From assembly GCA_003094555.1 (NCBI GenBank), contig NATW01000122.1:1-51806 (forward strand): a DNA stretch of 51,806 bases, written 5' to 3'. Under the pieces are notes generated by a model. It did no database searches and was not told where the DNA came from. It saw nothing but the letters and a program-made list of their open reading frames with translations. Below are positions 36,646 through 47,865 of this stretch, in pieces. The stretch is from a gamma proteobacterium symbiont of Ctena orbiculata. Lineage in GTDB: Bacteria > Pseudomonadota > Gammaproteobacteria > Chromatiales > Chromatiaceae. The translations under genes were made by a program, and so were the position numbers. Every line of letters starts with the position of its first letter. Positions within the stretch are counted from its first letter, which is position 1.

Positions 36646-37569
36646 ATGGCTAATTCTGAATTAAGCGCATTCAGCATCCGTCGACTCAATCCTTTCAATG
36701 GTGTATTGCAGATATTCTCCGCTGCAAATGCCCGCGCATTGAGCAGTAGTGGCGTGGTCTGGGAGATCCAGGTGTTGAGCGACACACCACAAGGCCTATG
36801 GGCCAATATGCCATTCAGTGGCAAGCAGTTCTACACCTTTGGACGTTGGACTCCAGTTTCAGGTCTTCAACAAGTGCCTGTAAATCCACTATTTAATATC
36901 CGCGACATGATCACATCGGCAGAACAACTGATCGCTGCCCTGGCTCCTTTGATCGACGATCTTCCATTCCCTCCGGCAGACATCTATGAGCATTGGTTGC
37001 TGGACGAACAGAGTCTCAGACCCGTTGCGCTTTTAAGCACCTGTCGAAATGAGAACGAGATGAAGCGTCGCCACAACCCAAAATGGATTGCCGCTGAACG
37101 GGGTGATTTCTCTTTCATCTCTCCCTGGCTATTGGAAAGGGATCAACCCAACAACGATGGGTATAACCCCCGGGTGCACGCCTCCATCCTGGAGGCAACG
37201 GTACGACACCGTGGCGGTCAACAGCATAGAAGTGCCTGGTTCAAACATCTCCCGGACGGTAGGTACCTTATCTGTAATGAGGATACTCCCTCACTGGCCA
37301 GAGGCGATTTTCCGGAGCTACCCATCACTGAGGATTGGGAGGATGAGGAGGATTCCGGCTTGGTGGCCGACTATATCGCCTGGAGAGCACCCCAGTTGTT
37401 ACAATTGCAGGGACTCACTCCGGCAACCCGAGAACGTCTTGAACCCATTGCCGTGATGCAGGCTGAAATTGTCGAACGTCTGTGGCGTCTCTATCCGGAA
37501 ATACACAATAATGACCTGTTGAATAGTGCGCGGGTTGAAGCAAAAATCCGCTCTGCAAACCGGAAATGA
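36646..37569 (+). CDS. Conserved-looking hypothetical protein
   Basis: 307 residues, unrecognised. It is soluble, with no signal or membrane segment, many Trp/Pro residues (WEIQVLSD, FGRWTPVSG, WLLERDQPNNDGYNP) and an acidic stretch (EDWEDEEDSG) near residue 230. The later half resembles a helical region rich in Arg/Leu (ATRERLEPIAVMQAEIVERLW). It ends 4 bases before hemH, so it is very likely cotranscribed with it. Base composition matches its neighbours. Confidence 0.7.
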   Translation: MANSELSAFSIRRLNPFNGVLQIFSAANARALSSSGVVWEIQVLSDTPQGLWANMPFSGKQFYTFGRWTPVSGLQQVPVNPLFNIRDMITSAEQLIAALAPLIDDLPFPPADIYEHWLLDEQSLRPVALLSTCRNENEMKRRHNPKWIAAERGDFSFISPWLLERDQPNNDGYNPRVHASILEATVRHRGGQQHRSAWFKHLPDGRYLICNEDTPSLARGDFPELPITEDWEDEEDSGLVADYIAWRAPQLLQLQGLTPATRERLEPIAVMQAEIVERLWRLYPEIHNNDLLNSARVEAKIRSANRK

Positions 37570-37573
37570 GTCT

Positions 37574-38611
37574 ATGAAGTACATCAATCAATCCGATCAG
37601 CTGAACCAGCCTGATGGCGGCCTTGGGATAGTGATCATTAACCTTGGGACACCTGATGCCCCGACAGCGGCAGCCGTGCGTCGATATCTGGCGGAATTCC
37701 TCAGTGATCCGCGTGTGGTGGCGATCCCGAAACTGATCTGGAAGATTATCCTCCACGGCATCGTATTGCGGGTCAGGCCGAAACGTAAGGCTGAGGACTA
37801 TAAACGTATCTGGACTGAGGATGGTTCACCGCTGTTGGCGATTTCCAAAAGGCAACAACTGGCCCTGCAAGAGATATTGCAATCACGTCTGCAGGGGAAT
37901 ATCCAGGTGGCATTGGCAATGCGCTACGGCACTCCATCCATTGCCAGCGTACTCCAGGAGCTACGCCGGAAGAATGTGCAACGCCTGTTGGTGTTTCCTC
38001 TCTATCCGCAATATTCAGCCACCACCACTGCCTCTATTTTCGATGCGGTGACCGGGGAACTGCAACGCTGGCGCTGGATACCTGAACTCCGTTTCATACA
38101 ACGCTACCATGACCAGCCGGACTACATCCGGGTCTTGAGTGAGAGCATACGCACCTACCGTCAACAGGCTGGGGAGGCACAAAAACTGCTGTTCTCTTTT
38201 CATGGCATACCCAAACCCTACTACCAGGCCGGCGACCCCTATCCCGATGAGTGCCACGCCACGGCGAACCGGGTTGTGGAGAACCTGGGGCTGAACAGTG
38301 AGCAGTGGCATCTCAGCTTCCAATCCCGGTTTGGCGCCCAGGAGTGGGTCAAACCCTATACCATGGAGACCCTGAAACAGTGGGGTGCCGAGGGTGTAGA
38401 GAGCGTCCAGGTGATCTGCCCCGCCTTCTCCGCCGACTGTCTGGAGACCCTGGAAGAGATCGCCGAAGAGAATCGTGATGCCTTTCTCCAGGCCGGCGGC
38501 AAAAGCTATGCCTATATACCGGCCCTGAATGACCACCCGGAACATATGCAGCTGCTTGCTGACCTGGTCTGTAAACATGTCTCGGGCTGGCCCGAAGCGG
38601 AACCGACTTAA
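37574..38611 (+). CDS. hemH: Ferrochelatase HemH
   Basis: Inserts ferrous iron into protoporphyrin IX, the last step of heme b synthesis. About 345 residues from the ATG at 37574, just after the upstream stop. Family marks: IVIINLGTPDAPTAAAVRRYL, YAMRYGTPSI-type segment (LAMRYGTPSIASVL), the signature LLFSFHGIPKPYYQAGDPY with the active-site His, FQSRFGAQEWVKPYT, and CPAFSADCLETLEEIA. Membrane association is peripheral. Confidence 0.96.
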   Translation: MKYINQSDQLNQPDGGLGIVIINLGTPDAPTAAAVRRYLAEFLSDPRVVAIPKLIWKIILHGIVLRVRPKRKAEDYKRIWTEDGSPLLAISKRQQLALQEILQSRLQGNIQVALAMRYGTPSIASVLQELRRKNVQRLLVFPLYPQYSATTTASIFDAVTGELQRWRWIPELRFIQRYHDQPDYIRVLSESIRTYRQQAGEAQKLLFSFHGIPKPYYQAGDPYPDECHATANRVVENLGLNSEQWHLSFQSRFGAQEWVKPYTMETLKQWGAEGVESVQVICPAFSADCLETLEEIAEENRDAFLQAGGKSYAYIPALNDHPEHMQLLADLVCKHVSGWPEAEPT

Positions 38612-38626
38612 TCAAGAGATACGCCG

Positions 38627-39013
38627 ATGGCAGATTACCCCCACCCGGTCGATATCAAGGTACACCAGAAGAGTCGCTTTCTGGACATCGCCTTTGATGA
38701 CGGCAGCCATTTCTCGCTCCCCTGCGAATACCTGCGGGTATATTCACCCTCTGCCGAGACCCGGGGCCACAGTCCGGCAAGCGCAAAACTGGAGAGGGGC
38801 AAAGAGAGGGTCTCGATTACCCAGATAGAACCTGTCGGCCAATATGCGATCAAGATCCATTTCGATGACGGACACAATTCAGGGCTCTACGACTGGCGCT
38901 ATCTCTACAATCTGGGCAAACATCATGACGAGCTCTGGCAAGCCTATCTGGAGAAACTCGAGGCTGTCGGTTATCAGCGCAAGGACCCGGATTTGACCCC
39001 CCCCACAAGTTGA
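38627..39013 (+). CDS. DUF971 protein (gamma-butyrobetaine hydroxylase-like N-terminal domain)
   Basis: A 128-residue DUF971 domain protein: VDIKVHQKSRFLDIAFDDG, SLPCEYLRVYSPSAE, and the C-terminal FDDGHNSGLYDWRYLYNLG. In proteins with the same fold this domain is found with iron-sulfur cluster carriers; alone its role is unknown. It starts 15 bases after hemH, so an iron/heme-linked role is a reasonable guess from position. Confidence 0.88.
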   Translation: MADYPHPVDIKVHQKSRFLDIAFDDGSHFSLPCEYLRVYSPSAETRGHSPASAKLERGKERVSITQIEPVGQYAIKIHFDDGHNSGLYDWRYLYNLGKHHDELWQAYLEKLEAVGYQRKDPDLTPPTS

Positions 39014-39111
39014 CGGAGTACTAGGCGCGATACAATTTCAGTGTGCGGGGGATTAAATGTTCGGTTAATGACCTGGCTCAATCACTACCCGGAATGTTGT
39101 CATACACTCCA

Positions 39112-39126
39112 TAGCTAAATTAGCTA
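39112..39126. promoter_or_regulatory. 15-base palindrome upstream of the V-ATPase operon
   Basis: TAGCTAA-A-TTAGCTA is a perfect inverted repeat 95 bases before the first V-ATPase start. TATAAT at 39152-39157 is a candidate -10 element downstream, with a poor -35. It could be an operator of the operon; the regulator is unknown. Confidence 0.4.
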
Positions 39127-39220
39127 CAATATCTAAGTGTTGCAGGGTTTCTATAATTACTCATGCAATGGATCCTCAGACAACAAACGACCCAACATAA
39201 TACTGGGGGGAATAGAGTTA

Positions 39221-39547
39221 ATGGAAGAGTCACTGCAACGCCTGCTCGAGGCCGAAACCAAGGCGCAAACAATCCACAGCAAAGCCGAAGAGATGCGCGA
39301 GCGCATGATTCAGGAGGCTTTACAGGAGGCCAAGACCAAAGAGGAGCATTTCGAGGCACGCATTCCCGAACTGCACAACAGTTTCATGGAGAAGGCGGAA
39401 ACCCGTGCTGAACAAACCATCGCGGAGTTAAAGAAGCGCTTCAATGAACGCCATTCCCAATTGCGCGAATATGCCGAAGCGCGCGAGGATGATGCATTGG
39501 AAGCGGCCTTCAGCGCACTGATCGATCCCACGGCTGATGAAGATTGA
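39221..39547 (+). CDS. V-type ATPase peripheral-stalk subunit G/H-like
   Basis: About 108 residues, nearly all charged helix (AEEMRERMIQEALQEAKTKEE, AETRAEQTIAELKKRFNERH), expected to form the coiled coil of the peripheral stalk with subunit E. The ATG at 39221 follows a GGGGGG-rich ribosome site; a longer reading from 39137 lacks one. First gene of the nine-gene operon, 9 bases before subunit C. Sequence alone is weak, so the assignment rests on size, coiled-coil character and position. Confidence 0.75.
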   Translation: MEESLQRLLEAETKAQTIHSKAEEMRERMIQEALQEAKTKEEHFEARIPELHNSFMEKAETRAEQTIAELKKRFNERHSQLREYAEAREDDALEAAFSALIDPTADED

Positions 39548-39556
39548 CCTTAGCTG

Positions 39557-40618
39557 ATGAGTTCGAATAGGGATCAAGCCTATCTGAAAACCCGTGTCGG
39601 CGTACTCTCGGCACGCCTGCTGGACAACGCCCAGATCGAGCGCCTGAAACAGATGTCACTCCGACAACTGGGGGAGAGCTTCGATCTGCAGCCGATCTTT
39701 GAGGAATCCATAGACAACCGGCAGAAGATCCGTCTGGTTGAGCAGGCCTTGTTGCAGCGGCTGATGCGTGAACTCTCGATCCTGCTGCGCCCGCTCAGCG
39801 GTCGATCCCGTGGCTTGATGCTGTATTGGCCGAGGAAGTTCGAACTCTATAACCTGAAAACGCTGATCAGGGGTAAATTGAACAGTCTAGGGATGGAGGA
39901 GATTCGCGACAACCTGTTCGAGATGCCCGAGAACATCCGCCTGCCCCACGAATCCCTGCTACAGGCGGAGAATGTCCTGGAGATGCTGCGTCAACTCGAC
40001 CAGGGACCCTATGCCCTGATCGCCCAGCAGGCGCGCAGTGTGTACCAGGAGCAGCACGAGAACTTCTCCCTGGACGCCGCCATCGATCGACTCTACTACA
40101 CCGGCATGCTACGCCATGCCAACATCACGGACAGCATCGACAAGCGCGGCCTGAAAAAGGTGATCGGGGTGATGGTGGATCGGCAGAACATCCTCTGGTT
40201 ACTGCGCTACCGGCTGGTCTATCGCTTCGTCCCCAGCGAGGCCTACTACCTGCTGATCCCCTACGGTGGACGCATCCAGCGTGAAAAGCTGATGGAACTG
40301 GCCAATCTTGATGGTCTGGAGACAATCATCGACCATCTGCCCGCCCCGTTTAAGGCCATCCTCGCGGATGCCAACAATATTACCCAGGTGCGCCAGCGTC
40401 TCGACCACACCGTCTCCGACGAATTGCGTAAGTTGATGCACTACAGCCCGGATGCCGTGGTCTCCGCCCTGAGCTATTTGATCATTCGCGATATGGACCT
40501 GATGAAACTCTACGCCATTATCCAGGGAAAACTGCTGCAGATGGATGGGGAGATCATGAATGAGGCGGTACCCAGCGATCCCATGCGTACCGAGGTAACT
40601 GAGGCCGGTCATGTTTAG
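39557..40618 (+). CDS. atpC: V-type ATPase subunit C (AC39/d-like)
   Basis: A 353-residue helical funnel protein that couples the central rotor to the c-ring. Visible marks are YLKTRVGVLSARLLD at the start, KFELYNLKTLIRGKL, IDRLYYTGML, RQNILWLLRYRLVYRF and YLIIRDMDLMKLYAIIQGKL near the end; the paired W/L-Y-N-L-K and helical repeats are typical of the family. It overlaps subunit I by 8 bases. Confidence 0.88.
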   Translation: MSSNRDQAYLKTRVGVLSARLLDNAQIERLKQMSLRQLGESFDLQPIFEESIDNRQKIRLVEQALLQRLMRELSILLRPLSGRSRGLMLYWPRKFELYNLKTLIRGKLNSLGMEEIRDNLFEMPENIRLPHESLLQAENVLEMLRQLDQGPYALIAQQARSVYQEQHENFSLDAAIDRLYYTGMLRHANITDSIDKRGLKKVIGVMVDRQNILWLLRYRLVYRFVPSEAYYLLIPYGGRIQREKLMELANLDGLETIIDHLPAPFKAILADANNITQVRQRLDHTVSDELRKLMHYSPDAVVSALSYLIIRDMDLMKLYAIIQGKLLQMDGEIMNEAVPSDPMRTEVTEAGHV

Positions 40619-42488
40619 TCCCTTGCCGATGAAGCATCTCAGCCTGCAGGTCCTCACCGAGGATCTACCCAGCGCCTCGATGATCCTGGCCGGCCTCAAC
40701 AGTTTCAGCCCGGACAACCGCCCATATGCCGAACAGGCACTGCCGGATGTTCCCGGCCAACACTTTCGGGAGTGTTATGCGCAGGCGAAGGCGCGCATGG
40801 ATAAGATCGCATCCCAAGTCGAATTTACCCCCACCCTGCACTCCGGTGAAGCCACGCCAATCACCGAACAGGAACTGGAACAGGTCAATCAGTGGCTGGG
40901 GAAGGCGTGGGAGAGCTGCTCCGATTTTGAAGAGACCCGCCGCCGTCAACTGGAGGAGCGACGCAGCATCGATCAGCTGGAGACCACTCTGGCCAATTTT
41001 CACAATCTGCACATCGACCTGGGTCAGCTGCAAGGGGACAAGCAGTTTCTCGAAACCACCATCGGCATGGTGCCCCGCAACCAAGTAAGCCAACTTAAGG
41101 ATGCCCTGGGACTGGACAACTATCTGCTGTTTCCCTTTCATGATAGCGAGAATGAGAGTCATGTGATCATTGTCGGCATAGGTGGTCGTGAAGGTTCGAA
41201 ACTGAAATCTGTTCTCGATACCGCCGGATTCAGGCCCCTGGATATTCCACCGGAGCTGCATGCCCATCCTGAGGCCGCCAAGAGCCGTCTCATACAACGC
41301 ATGGCAGCGGTGGAAGAAGCGGAAAAAACCCTGGAACAGACGATCAGCGCCTGGAGCGAATCCTCCGGCCAGGAGTTGCAGAAAGCGGCCCGCATCCTTC
41401 ACCTGGCCGCACCCTATGTAGCCCTTGGAGAGGCCGCCCGCCATTGTGGCAACCTTTCCCGTTTACAGGGGTGGGTCCCCGCCGAGGATATAACCCTGGT
41501 GGAAAACACATTGCGGGAGAAGCTTCCCAATACCTTCGTCCTGGAGAGCCGCGATCCGAAACCGGAGGAACGCGGACTGGTACCATCGGTGATGCGGCAT
41601 AACCGGCTGTTCAGACCCTTCTCCTCACTGGTGATGCAATATGGTGTTCCCCGCTATGGCGAGGTCAATCCCACCCAGCTCTTCGCCCTCACCTATACCC
41701 TGATGTTCGGCATGATGTTCGGCGATGTGGGGCATGGCGCAGTGATTATCGCCGTCTCCCTGCTGATGCGGCACAAGCTAGGAAGCTTTACCCCTTTTGG
41801 CGTCGTCGCCGGTCTCTCATCGATCCTGTTCGGCTTTCTCTACGGCAGTATCTTCGGCTATGAGCATATCCTGCATGCACTCTGGATAGCCCCCCTCACC
41901 GATCCCCTCTACATGCTTACCGTGGCACTGTTGTGGGGGGTTGGTTTTATCGTCCTGGTGACCCTGCTGAATATCTTCAACCACGTGATGATAGGTGACA
42001 GCATCGGCGCCCTGTTCGGTGATAACGGCCTGCTCTCACTGCTACTCTATACCGGTCTGTTGGGAACAGGCTACAGCTTCTACAGCAGTGGCAGCGTCTC
42101 TGCTTTTTGGGGCACCCTGGCGATCCTTACCCTGATCGGCATCTTTGCCCACAAACTGGTGGAGCAGGAGGCTTCGATTGGCGAGCGAATCCTGGTGGCC
42201 TTCATCGAGACCTTCGAGACAATTACCGGGTATGCGTCCAACACCCTCTCCTTCCTGCGTGTCGCTGCCTTCAGTCTGAACCATGTGGCCTTGGCGATCG
42301 CGGTCTTCACCCTGGCCAACATGATGGGTGACATGGGCCACTGGATCACGGTGGTCCTGGGTAATATATTTATCCTGGTCCTGGAGGGCCTGATCGTTGC
42401 CATCCAGGTACTGCGTCTGGAATTCTATGAAGGCTTTTCACGTTTCTATTCGGGGGATGGGAAGGCGTTTAAACCTTTAACTCTATGA
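40611..42488 (+). CDS. atpI: V-type ATPase subunit I (a subunit)
   Basis: At 625 residues, the usual size. The N-terminal cytoplasmic arm (about 1-330) includes coiled coil. The C-terminal half has about seven membrane helices from FALTYTLMFGMMFGDVGHGAV onwards and contains the proton-path arginine region ETITGYASNTLSFLRVAAFSL. The start is either ATG 40611 or 40629; the first gives overlap with subunit C. A 167-base spacer with inverted repeats follows before the c-ring gene. Confidence 0.93.
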   Translation: MFSPLPMKHLSLQVLTEDLPSASMILAGLNSFSPDNRPYAEQALPDVPGQHFRECYAQAKARMDKIASQVEFTPTLHSGEATPITEQELEQVNQWLGKAWESCSDFEETRRRQLEERRSIDQLETTLANFHNLHIDLGQLQGDKQFLETTIGMVPRNQVSQLKDALGLDNYLLFPFHDSENESHVIIVGIGGREGSKLKSVLDTAGFRPLDIPPELHAHPEAAKSRLIQRMAAVEEAEKTLEQTISAWSESSGQELQKAARILHLAAPYVALGEAARHCGNLSRLQGWVPAEDITLVENTLREKLPNTFVLESRDPKPEERGLVPSVMRHNRLFRPFSSLVMQYGVPRYGEVNPTQLFALTYTLMFGMMFGDVGHGAVIIAVSLLMRHKLGSFTPFGVVAGLSSILFGFLYGSIFGYEHILHALWIAPLTDPLYMLTVALLWGVGFIVLVTLLNIFNHVMIGDSIGALFGDNGLLSLLLYTGLLGTGYSFYSSGSVSAFWGTLAILTLIGIFAHKLVEQEASIGERILVAFIETFETITGYASNTLSFLRVAAFSLNHVALAIAVFTLANMMGDMGHWITVVLGNIFILVLEGLIVAIQVLRLEFYEGFSRFYSGDGKAFKPLTL

Positions 42489-42637
42489 GTTAAAAGTTTT
42501 GAGTTATGAGCTTTTAGTTTTGAGTTATCAGATTGCAGTAACGCTTCATGTTCAGGGCATCGTGAGTTAAACAAAACGGATGTGAGCGAAGCGAACACAT
42601 CAACTCAAAACTAAAAACTCAAAACTTAAAACTCAAC
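42486..42637. repeat. Nested inverted repeat in the atpI-atpK spacer
   Basis: GAGCTTTTAGTTTTGAGTT (42508-42526) pairs 18 of 19 with AACTCAAAACTAAAAACTC (42602-42620). A second, imperfect pair surrounds it (TGAGTT..GAGTT at 42486-42505 with AACTCAAAACTTAAAACTCA at 42616-42635). Inside lies a hairpin, GATGTG at 42579-42584 with CACATC at 42596-42601. The AACTCAAAACT unit recurs four times. It is a palindromic element within an otherwise gap-free operon, ending about 15 bases before the atpK ribosome site GAGGAG. Confidence 0.8.
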
Positions 42638-42655
42638 AAAAAAGAGGAGCATGTT

Positions 42656-43093
42656 ATGTATTGGCTTATTGCGGTAATGACCCTGGGTATCGCCGGCATC
42701 ATCATCACCGGCGTTATCATGGAGATGCAGCCGGCCAAGGTGAGCAGGCCATGGTTCAAGCCGACCATCGGCATCAACCTGTTGGTCTTTGTCGCCGCCC
42801 AGGCGGCACTGATCTTCATGGGGGCCAACGAGGTAATGGCCGCCACAGAGGTAGCCGAAGCGGGCGGTGAGATATCGATAGGCCTCGGCCTCGGCATCAT
42901 CGGTGTGGGTATACCGACTGCGCTCAGTACCATCGGCGCGGGTATTGCGGTGGGGCCCATCGGTGCAGCATCGCTGGCCGTATTGGCTGAGAAACCGGAG
43001 ATCTTCGGCCGCACCCTGATCTATCTCGGCCTGGCGGAAGGTATCGCCATCTACGGCCTGGTAATGAGTATTCTGTTGCTGGATAAGATCTGA
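42656..43093 (+). CDS. atpK: V-type ATPase subunit K (proteolipid c-ring)
   Basis: 145 residues and four hydrophobic segments: LIAVMTLGIAGIIITGVIM, INLLVFVAAQAALIFMG, LGLGIIGVGIPTALSTIGAGIAVG and LIYLGLAEGIAIYGLVMSILLL. The ion-carrying glutamate is E128 in LGLAEGIAIYG; only one is visible. The first hairpin has no acidic partner, which is typical of bacterial K subunits with one active site per chain. A GAGGAG ribosome site precedes the ATG. Ion specificity cannot be called. Confidence 0.9.
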   Translation: MYWLIAVMTLGIAGIIITGVIMEMQPAKVSRPWFKPTIGINLLVFVAAQAALIFMGANEVMAATEVAEAGGEISIGLGLGIIGVGIPTALSTIGAGIAVGPIGAASLAVLAEKPEIFGRTLIYLGLAEGIAIYGLVMSILLLDKI

Positions 43094-43095
43094 AA

Positions 43096-43419
43096 GTGTC
43101 GGATACAACAGCACACAGGGTCAGAAAGATCTTCGTCGGCAGTCATGCCCTGACAGACGGCTTCCGTCTGATCGGTTTTGAAACCCTGACCGAGCCGGAC
43201 AGCGGCAAAATGGATGAATTACTGTCCCAACTGCTGCAGGAGAGGGAACGGGCGCTGCTGATAATCGAGCAGTCCATGAATCAGCTCGGCTCCAAACTGC
43301 TGGATCAGATTCGCAGTGAAGGCGGGCGTATCGTCCTGTCCGAGGTCCCATCTTTGCACAATCCCGAAGAGTTCCATTCCGACCTGGACGGTCAACTGAA
43401 AAAACTGACTGGTGGATAA
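43096..43419 (+). CDS. atpF: V-type ATPase subunit F
   Basis: A 107-residue rotor subunit with a Rossmann-like fold starting from GTG 43096. Family pattern: KIFVGSHALTDGFRLIGFET, QERERALLIIEQSMNQL, GGRIVLSEVPSLHNP. It lies 2 bases after atpK and 15 before atpE. It binds subunit D in the central stalk. Confidence 0.87.
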   Translation: MSDTTAHRVRKIFVGSHALTDGFRLIGFETLTEPDSGKMDELLSQLLQERERALLIIEQSMNQLGSKLLDQIRSEGGRIVLSEVPSLHNPEEFHSDLDGQLKKLTGG

Positions 43420-43434
43420 CACAGGAGAGCGACA

Positions 43435-44067
43435 TTGAATCAGGTTGAAGCGCTTGAAAAAGCGATCCTTGAACGGGCCGAACTGATGGCCAACGAGTGT
43501 CATAGCCGAGCCGAAGCGGGACGCAAGAATATCCTGCGAGAAGCCAGCGAACGTCTTCACCTACGCGAGGAGAAGGAGACCCTGCTGGCCAAATCCCTGG
43601 CGGACAGGGCCTATTTGCGTAAGGTTCAGGCCGATGAGTTGAAACTGCACAGCAAGATGGACCATATGCGCTGGAACCTGGTGCAGGTGGTGGTCGACCG
43701 CTTGCAGCAGAAGATGCAGGCCCTGACCCAGGACGAGGAAAAATATTTTGAGTTGATAACGGCATTTCTACAACAGGCGGCAACACAGATTGAAGAAAAA
43801 CAGCTGCTGGTATCGGTCAACGCCAATGACCTGCGCCGTCTGAAAACAAAATGGGATCAACTCACCTCGAATCTGGTGGCGGGTAAGACCTTCGAGCTGC
43901 AGGAAGAGAGCATCGAAACCATAGGAGGCTGCCTGATCACCACAGCCGACAATCGCGTACAGATCGATCATACCTTCGAGGGCCGACTCGCCCGCCTGGA
44001 ACGCAAGGTGCACCAGGCAATGGTGGAAAGGCTGCTACCCCCGATCAGTGATGGACAGGCACTTTGA
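43435..44067 (+). CDS. atpE: V-type ATPase subunit E (peripheral stalk)
   Basis: A 210-residue peripheral-stalk subunit starting from TTG 43435, with AGGAGAG upstream. The N-terminal half is charged helix (KAILERAELMANECHSRAEAG) that pairs with the G/H-like subunit; the C-terminal globular domain ends ETIGGCLITTADNRVQIDHTF and LARLERKVHQAMVERL, with the GG-IxxTxDGxxxxDNTF-type pattern of subunit E. Confidence 0.9.
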   Translation: MNQVEALEKAILERAELMANECHSRAEAGRKNILREASERLHLREEKETLLAKSLADRAYLRKVQADELKLHSKMDHMRWNLVQVVVDRLQQKMQALTQDEEKYFELITAFLQQAATQIEEKQLLVSVNANDLRRLKTKWDQLTSNLVAGKTFELQEESIETIGGCLITTADNRVQIDHTFEGRLARLERKVHQAMVERLLPPISDGQAL

Positions 44068-44069
44068 CC

Positions 44070-45865
<1,796 letters not shown>

Positions 45866-45869
<4 letters not shown>

Positions 45870-47245
45870 GTGCCAAGGAGTATCGTACCGCTTCCTCCGC
45901 CCGGGGCGGCCTGTTGACCGTCGCCGGGGTGCCGAATATCGCCTTTGGCGACCGGGTGCATATCCGCGACCAGCAGGGCAACACCCGCAACGGCCAGGTG
46001 ATCCGCAGCTCCAACGAAGAGGTGCTGATCCAGGTCTTCGAGGGGACCGCTGAGATCGACCTGGAGAGCACCTGGGTGCGTTTTCTGGATGAGCCGGTGG
46101 AGATCGCCCTCTCCCCTGAAATCCTCGGTCGCGTCTTCAGCGGCCTGGGAGAGCCGCGGGATTACCGTCCTCCCATCGTCTCCAACCTGAGACGCAGCAT
46201 CAGTGCCGCCGCCTTCAACCCGGCGGCCCGTACCTACCCCCGGGAGTTCATCCAGACCGGTGTCTCCACCATCGACGGTCTCAACTCCCTGGTACGGGGC
46301 CAGAAGCTGCCGATCTTCTCCGCCTCCGGCCTGCCCCATAACCGCCTCGCCGCGCAGATCGTGCGCCAGGCCAAACTGCCCGATGACGACAGCCGTTTTT
46401 CGGTGGTCTTCGCCGCTATGGGGGTCTCTTATGCGGATGCCCGCTTCTTTCAGGAGGAGTTTGCCTCATCAGGCGTACTGGGCAACGTGGTGATGTTCGT
46501 CAACATGGCCGACGACCCGCCGGTGGAACGTCTCACCCTGCCGCGCATGGCATTGACGGCGGCGGAGTACCTGGCCTTCGATCTCGATCGCCACGTGCTG
46601 GTGGTGATGACCGACATGACTCACTACGCCGAGGCGCTGCGTGAGGTCGCCACCGCCAAGGGCGATGTACCGGCACGTAAGGGCTATCCCGGTTATCTCT
46701 ACTCCGACCTGGCGGAGATCTACGAGCGCTCCGGCCGCATCAAGGATCGCCACGGTTCCATTACCCTGGTGCCGGTGCTGAGCATGCCCAGTGACGACAT
46801 CACCCATCCGATCCCCGACCTCACCGGTTACATCACCGAGGGACAGATCGTGCTCAGCCGTGAGCTGCACAACCAGGGTATCTATCCCCCGGTACACATC
46901 TCACCCTCCCTGTCGCGTCTGATGAAGGACGGCATCGGCAAGGACTTCACCCGTGAGGATCATCCCCATGTCTCCAATCAGCTCTACGCCCTCTATGCCC
47001 GGGCCCTGGAGACCCGCAACCTGGCCTCCATCATCGGCGCCGACGAGCTCTCCGCCCGCGACCGCCGCTACCTGGAGTTCGCCGATGCCTTCGAACAACG
47101 CTTCGTGCAACAGGGCGAGGATGAGGACCGCAGTATCGAAGAGACCCTCAACCTGGCCTGGGACCTGCTCTCCACCTTCCCGCCCCAGGCGCTCACCCGG
47201 GTCAACGAGACCGAGATCGCCAAGTATCATCGGCAGAGCGCATGA
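45866..47245 (+). CDS. atpB: V-type ATPase regulatory subunit B
   Basis: A 459-residue non-catalytic nucleotide-binding subunit. No P-loop: the equivalent position reads SASGLPHNRLAAQIVRQA, as expected. Other marks are FIQTGVSTIDGLNSLVRGQKLPIF, MTDMTHYAEALREV, KGYPGYLYSDLAEIYERSGR and PVLSMPSDDITHPIPDLTGY, with SRLMKDGIG. Start and stop overlap atpA and atpD by four bases each. Confidence 0.97.
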
Positions 47246-47865
47246 CCGGCAAACGCATCAAGGCAGCCCCGACCAAGAACACCCTGCTGAATCTGAAGCG
47301 GCAGCTGAATTTTCTGGAAGAGGGCCACAGCCTGCTGGAACGCAAGCGGGAGCTGCTCACCCGACTGGTCTATCAGCGCATCGGCGAGTATCGCAAAATC
47401 AGGGATCAGGCCCATGAAGCAACCAAACAGGCCTATCACTGGCTCAGCATGCTGCAGCTACGCATGGGCAGCCGCGCCCTCAACCAGGCGGCACTCGGGG
47501 TCAAGCCGGTGCTCGATCTGAAAATCCTGCCGCGCCGAAACCTGGGTGTGGAGTTTCCGTCAGTCACCGGCGAACTGCTCCCCCTCAACCCGGTCGGCCT
47601 CCTCGGCACCGATCCCAGCTTCGATGAAACCCGCCTGCACTTTGCCGAGGCATCACTGCAACTGGCGAAGATGGGTGAGGTCTCCATGAGTCTGAATCGC
47701 TTGATCGCCGAACAGCGCAAGGCGCAGAAGCGGGTGAATGCGTTGCGCTATAACATTATTCCGCAGTATCGCAATACCATTCGGTTTATTGAGAATGCGC
47801 TTGAAGAGGAAGAGAGGAATGCGTTGTTTCAGGTGAAGGTGTTGAGGGATCAGAAGAAGATTTAA
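47242..47865 (+). CDS. atpD: V-type ATPase subunit D (central stalk)
   Basis: A 207-residue antiparallel coiled-coil rotor shaft. Signature: [30 protein letters not shown] at the N-terminus (quoted here in part), and [21 protein letters not shown] near the C-terminus. It is the last gene of the operon; its stop overlaps the end of the convergent integron-integrase remnant, and no terminator was seen between them. Confidence 0.93.
   Translation: MTGKRIKAAPTKNTLLNLKRQLNFLEEGHSLLERKRELLTRLVYQRIGEYRKIRDQAHEATKQAYHWLSMLQLRMGSRALNQAALGVKPVLDLKILPRRNLGVEFPSVTGELLPLNPVGLLGTDPSFDETRLHFAEASLQLAKMGEVSMSLNRLIAEQRKAQKRVNALRYNIIPQYRNTIRFIENALEEEERNALFQVKVLRDQKKI

Noticed and set aside
36534-36824. 96-codon minus frame upstream of nth
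   Set aside because: It mostly overlaps the start of the plus-strand gene at 36646 and has no protein features.
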